Of a stretch of 16,680 nt of DNA, positions 13,882-16,680 are shown piece by piece; position 1 is the stretch's first letter; every line of letters begins with the position of its first letter. The stretch is taken from assembly GCA_028286165.1 (NCBI GenBank), contig JAPYMU010000114.1, forward strand, positions 1 through 16,680. Direction: 5' to 3'. Position numbers and translations under genes: made by a program. Below the pieces are notes generated by a model. It worked only from the letters and a program-made list of their open reading frames with translations, searched no databases and was not told the DNA's origin. The DNA comes from Spongiicolonus versatilis (GTDB lineage Bacteria; Pseudomonadota; Gammaproteobacteria; Arenicellales; Spongiicolonaceae).

Positions 13882-14540
13882 GCCAGTACTTGCGCCAGCC
13901 ACGCGCCCAGCGCGCGCAACTCTTCGGCGCACACCCCATGCTCCACCGGCCACAGCCGCGGCCGCACCGCAAAACCGGCGGCGCGCAATTGTCCACAACT
14001 GCGCTCGGCAAAAACCGCCGGCACCATGGAGTCGTGCGCGCCGTGGGCGCAAAAAATCGGCAGCGCGCGGTTTTGCTCATGCACATTGGCCAAAACAGAA
14101 CGCGCCGCCGGCAGCCACGCCGACAGCACTGCCGCGCCGGCCAGCCGCCCGGCGTACTGCAATGCGGTGTACAGCGCAAGCGCGCCGCCCTGCGAAAAAC
14201 CGGCCAGCACGATGCGCGCGGTGGCGATGCCTTTTTCGTTCTGTTCGGCAATCAGCGCGCGCAACAATTCGGCCGAGTGGCGCATTCCCTCCTCGTCCTC
14301 CACCGCGCCTTCGGTGAGGGCGGCGATGTCAAACCAGCCGCGCATCACCATGCCGCCGTTCAACGTTATGGGGCGCGGCGGCGCGTGGGGAAAAACAAAA
14401 CGCGCGCATAAATTTTCCGGCAGCGCAAGTTGCGGCACCGCGCCGGCGAAGTCATGGCCGTCGGCGCCGAGTCCGTGCAGCCAAATCACCGCGCAATCCG
14501 GCGCGCCGTTGCCGTGGGTGGTTTCAATGAATTCCAACAT
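13878..14540 (-). CDS. Carboxylesterase / acyl-protein-thioesterase-like hydrolase
   Basis: A 220-residue member of the phospholipase/carboxylesterase family (small bacterial esterases of about 215-220 residues, related to acyl-protein thioesterases). It shows IWLHGLGADGHDF (oxyanion region, 19-31), FPHAPPRPITLNGG (50-63), MRGWFDI, the nucleophile elbow GFSQGGA with Ser 116, Asp 170 in HGAHDSMVP and His 201 in PVEHGVC. The triad and domain are complete. I chose ATG 14540 (MLEFIETTHGNG) because its distance to LHGLG fits the family. An upstream in-frame ATG at 14591 would run over the start of the divergent DUF1330 gene. No clear promoter or ribosome-binding site was found in the 49-bp divergent gap on this strand. 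Family substrates are short-chain esters; the true one is unknown. Confidence 0.9.
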   Translation of the reverse strand: MLEFIETTHGNGAPDCAVIWLHGLGADGHDFAGAVPQLALPENLCARFVFPHAPPRPITLNGGMVMRGWFDIAALTEGAVEDEEGMRHSAELLRALIAEQNEKGIATARIVLAGFSQGGALALYTALQYAGRLAGAAVLSAWLPAARSVLANVHEQNRALPIFCAHGAHDSMVPAVFAERSCGQLRAAGFAVRPRLWPVEHGVCAEELRALGAWLAQVLA

Positions 14541-14549
14541 GGTGTTTTT

Positions 14550-14583
14550 TGGTATGGTATCGCGCAACCGAGGCAGCCCGGAG
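14550..14583 (+). promoter_or_regulatory. Possible extended -10 and Shine-Dalgarno site of the DUF1330 gene
   Basis: TGGTATGGT (14550-14558) reads as an extended -10 with a four-of-six hexamer. GGAG (14580-14583) lies 6 nt before ATG 14590. The ribosome-binding site is clear; the promoter call is weak. Confidence 0.45.
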
Positions 14584-14589
14584 AAAAAC

Positions 14590-14880
14590 ATGAGCGCTTA
14601 CATCATCGCCGAAGTCACGGTCAACGACGCCGGGGAATACGAAAAATACAAACCGCTGGTGGCGCCGACTTTGGTTCCGTACGGCGGAAAATATATCGCC
14701 CGCGGCGGCGCGGTGCAAACATTGGAAGGCGGCCGCGCCCCGGCGCGCACGGTCATCATTGAATTTCCCGACGCGCAAAAAGCGCGGGCCTGGTGGGGGT
14801 CGGAAGAATACGCCGCCGCCAAAAGCATCCGCCAGGCCGCCGCCGCCACCGACATGATCCTCGTGGAAGGGCTGGAGTGA
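14590..14880 (+). CDS. DUF1330 family protein
   Basis: A 96-residue protein that fits the small dimeric alpha/beta-barrel (ferredoxin-like) DUF1330 family. It starts AYIIAEVTVNDAGEYEKYK, continues with YGGKYIARGGAVQTLEG, and has the family hallmark VIIEFPDAQKARAWWGSEEY followed by SIRQAAAATDMILVEGL. No signal peptide or membrane segment is present. The biochemical function of the family is not established. It is preceded by a good Shine-Dalgarno site. Its TGA overlaps the GTG start of the dehydratase gene, so the two are probably co-translated. Confidence 0.9.
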   Translation: MSAYIIAEVTVNDAGEYEKYKPLVAPTLVPYGGKYIARGGAVQTLEGGRAPARTVIIEFPDAQKARAWWGSEEYAAAKSIRQAAAATDMILVEGLE

Positions 14881-15899
14881 ACGGCGGCCGCCATCCGCCA
14901 TCGGACGAGACTCTGGCAAGCAGCCTGCGCGGCGCCGAGGCGCGCCTGGCCGGCGTCGCCCACCGCACGCAAATCGCCACCTGCGCCGCCCTGGACCGGG
15001 CCGGCGGGCGGCGGGTTTTTCTCAAGTGTGAAAACCTGCAGCGCGGCGGCGCGTTTAAGTTTCGCGGCGCCTTCAACACCGTCGCCCAACTGGAAGAGCC
15101 AGCGCGGCGGCGCGGCATTGCCGCTTTCTCTTCCGGCAACCACGCCCAGGCGGTGGCCATCACCGGCGGCATGTTCAGCGCGCCGGTGCACCTGGTCATG
15201 CCCGAAGACGCCTCAAAGGTGAAGGTCAACGCCTGCCGCGGCTACGGCGCGCGCGTCACTTTCTGCAAGTCCGCCGCCGAGCGCGAGCAGGTTTGCGCCG
15301 AACTGGCCGCGCGCGATGGCCTCACCGTGGTGCCGCCCTTTGACCACCCGCACATCATCGCCGGCCAGGGCACCGCCGCGCTGGAGTTGCTGGACGACGT
15401 GGCCGATTTGGATGAAGTGGTTGTCCCCTGCGGCGGCGGCGGTTTGCTCAGCGGCTGCGCGGTCGCCGCCAAGCACAAAAACCCGAAGTGCAAAGTCATC
15501 GGCGTTGAACCGCAACTCGGCGACGACGGCGTCCGCTCGTTTACCAGCGGCGTTTTGCAAACCGCGCCCGACTGCCGCAGCATCGCCGACGGCACGCGCA
15601 CCCTGTCCCTCGGCGAATTAAATTTTGCCGTCATCCGCCGCTTTGTGGACGCCATGCTGAGCGTCAGCGAGGAGGAAATTAAACACGCTGTCAGGTTTTT
15701 GTTTCACCGCGCCAAATTAGTGGTGGAACCGTCGGGCGCGCTGGCGGTGGCGGCGCTGCTGGCGCACAAACTGCCGCGCCCGTTCATGCACCAGCGCTGC
15801 GGAATCGTGCTCAGCGGCGGCAACGTGGACGGGGCGGTGATGGCGGCGATATTGGACCCCGCCGGCAATGGCGAGGGTGGGGTAGAATCCGCCGCATGA
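14877..15899 (+). CDS. PLP-dependent threonine/serine dehydratase (no ACT domain)
   Basis: A 340-residue fold-type II PLP enzyme that deaminates L-threonine (or serine) to the 2-oxoacid. It shows FLKCENLQRGGAFKFRGA with the Schiff-base lysine at residue 61, SSGNHAQAVA (the substrate carboxylate loop), the phosphate-binding CGGGGLLSG, GVEP, and near the end EPSGALAVAALL and LSGGNVD. It stops after the catalytic domain, so the C-terminal ACT-like domains that make biosynthetic IlvA isoleucine-sensitive are absent. This fits the catabolic TdcB or serine-racemase/hydroxyaspartate-lyase-like group, and I leave the symbol open. Start GTG 14877 overlaps the DUF1330 stop (GTGA); GGAAGG at 14865-14870 is a good ribosome-binding site 6 nt before it. 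Its TGA overlaps the fumC ATG. Confidence 0.9.
   Translation: MNGGRHPPSDETLASSLRGAEARLAGVAHRTQIATCAALDRAGGRRVFLKCENLQRGGAFKFRGAFNTVAQLEEPARRRGIAAFSSGNHAQAVAITGGMFSAPVHLVMPEDASKVKVNACRGYGARVTFCKSAAEREQVCAELAARDGLTVVPPFDHPHIIAGQGTAALELLDDVADLDEVVVPCGGGGLLSGCAVAAKHKNPKCKVIGVEPQLGDDGVRSFTSGVLQTAPDCRSIADGTRTLSLGELNFAVIRRFVDAMLSVSEEEIKHAVRFLFHRAKLVVEPSGALAVAALLAHKLPRPFMHQRCGIVLSGGNVDGAVMAAILDPAGNGEGGVESAA
15883..15888 (+). promoter_or_regulatory. Possible -10 element of fumC inside the dehydratase 3' end
   Basis: TAGAAT (five of six) ends 7 nt before ATG 15896, the same leaderless spacing as at argH. It lies within the last codons of the upstream gene. fumC could therefore be both coupled to the dehydratase and transcribed separately without a leader. 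Confidence 0.4.
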
Positions 15900-16680
15900 A
15901 AACGCGCACCGAAAAAGACAGCCTCGGCGAAATCCAGGTGCCGGCGGACCGCTACTGGGGCGCGCAAACGCAGCGCTCGCTGCAGAATTTTAACATCGGC
16001 GGCCAGCGTTTCCCGGCGGCGGTGGTGCGCGCTTTCGGCACGGTCAAAAAAGCCGCCGCCCTCACTAACCGCGACCTCGGCAAACTGGCCGGCGACAAGT
16101 GCAAGTTAATTGTGCGCGCCTGTGACGAAGTGATTGCCGGCAAACTGGACGAGCATTTCCCGCTGGTGGTGTGGCAGACCGGCAGCGGCACCCAGTCCAA
16201 CATGAACGCCAACGAGGTGATTTCCAACCGCGCCATTGAACTGGCCGGCGGCGTGATGGGCGGCAAGGCGCCGGTGCATCCCAACGACGATGTGAACATG
16301 TCGCAGTCTTCCAACGACTGTTTTCCGACGGTGATGCACATCGCCGCGGCCGGGGAAATCAACGCCGAACTGCTGCCGGCGGTGCGCGGGTTGCGCGACA
16401 CGTTGGAGGGCAAGGCGCGCGAGTTTGACGGCATCGTAAAAATCGGCCGCACCCACCTGATGGACGCCACGCCCCTCACCCTCGGCATGGAGTTTTCCGG
16501 TTACGCCGCGCAACTGGCCTTCGCCGAAGGTGAAATCACCCATGCGCTGGACGGCTTGTACGACCTCGCCCTCGGCGGCACCGCGGTGGGCACCGGCCTG
16601 AACGCGCCGCCCGGTTACCCCGCCGCGGCCGCCGCCCGCATCGCCGAGTTAAGCGGCCTGCCGTTTCGCAGCGCGCCGAA
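15896..16680 (+). CDS. fumC: Fumarate hydratase class II (partial, runs off the window)
   Basis: Oxygen-stable, iron-free fumarase that interconverts fumarate and malate in the TCA cycle, working as a homotetramer. The window holds 261 complete codons plus two bases, a little over half of the usual 460 or so residues. Recognisable parts are the start MKTRTEKDSLGEIQVPADRYWGAQTQRSL, WQTGSGTQSNMN (93-104), HPNDDVNMSQSSND (128-141), KIGRTHLMDATPLTLG (182-197) with the conserved His at 187, and LALGGTAVGTGLN. Residue numbering stays within one of E. coli FumC here (H188), so there is no indel in this part. The catalytic serine loop (GSSxMPxKxNP) lies beyond the edge. The ATG overlaps the dehydratase TGA (ATGA). 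Confidence 0.97.
   Translation, partial: MKTRTEKDSLGEIQVPADRYWGAQTQRSLQNFNIGGQRFPAAVVRAFGTVKKAAALTNRDLGKLAGDKCKLIVRACDEVIAGKLDEHFPLVVWQTGSGTQSNMNANEVISNRAIELAGGVMGGKAPVHPNDDVNMSQSSNDCFPTVMHIAAAGEINAELLPAVRGLRDTLEGKAREFDGIVKIGRTHLMDATPLTLGMEFSGYAAQLAFAEGEITHALDGLYDLALGGTAVGTGLNAPPGYPAAAAARIAELSGLPFRSAP

Noticed and set aside
1..16680. CRISPR, toxin-antitoxin, restriction, phage or transposon modules
   Set aside because: No spaced repeats, transposase, integrase, nuclease or other accessory signature was seen; all intact genes are housekeeping or common metabolic families.

Overview
This is a gene-dense, GC-rich stretch of bacterial chromosome, most likely from a gammaproteobacterium or a close relative among the Pseudomonadota. 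The pointers are a tRNA-Phe very close to the E. coli one, a family B DNA polymerase II remnant, an LptM-type lipoprotein directly in front of lysA, RpoH-controlled clpB, htpG, and an outer-membrane-type C-terminus at the left edge. The taxonomic call is inference. Almost nothing is non-coding: genes meet at overlapping ATGA/GTGA start/stop pairs, and the longest gap between genes is 86 bp. No mobile element, CRISPR array, defence island or phage gene was seen.

Layout, left to right. (1) 1-212: the last 36 codons of an outer-membrane-like protein, then tRNA-Phe(GAA). (2) 148-5064, minus strand: a tightly coupled operon argH - lptM - lysA - ptrB (arginine synthesis, a small LPS-assembly lipoprotein, lysine/peptidoglycan precursor synthesis, oligopeptidase B). 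The 3' end of ptrB runs antisense into the tRNA gene and takes its stop codon from it. (3) 5123-6998, plus strand: an open but drastically shortened DNA polymerase II gene and an alpha/beta hydrolase. (4) 7041-8960, plus: htpG (bacterial Hsp90). (5) 8975-12447, minus: clpB, then a sugar-1-phosphate nucleotidyltransferase with a left-handed beta-helix tail. (6) 12503-13881, plus: hisN-like phosphatase and a secreted TPR protein. (7) 13878-14540, minus: a small carboxylesterase. (8) 14590-16680, plus: a DUF1330 protein, a PLP-dependent threonine/serine dehydratase, and fumC running off the right edge.

Three things stand out. First, ClpB has lost exactly 94 residues from its first ATPase domain, in frame, while the rest aligns residue for residue with E. 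coli ClpB. Second, PolB lacks about 430-440 N-terminal residues (exonuclease and motif A) but keeps an open frame. Third, several transcription-unit start genes (argH, polB', hisN, fumC, and clpB from an RpoH-type promoter) have their -10 element only 6-8 nt from the ATG, which predicts leaderless or nearly leaderless mRNAs. I found no evidence for a wholly new multi-gene system; the novelty lies in gene architecture and expression signals. Family assignments rest on recall of the families; no database search was possible.
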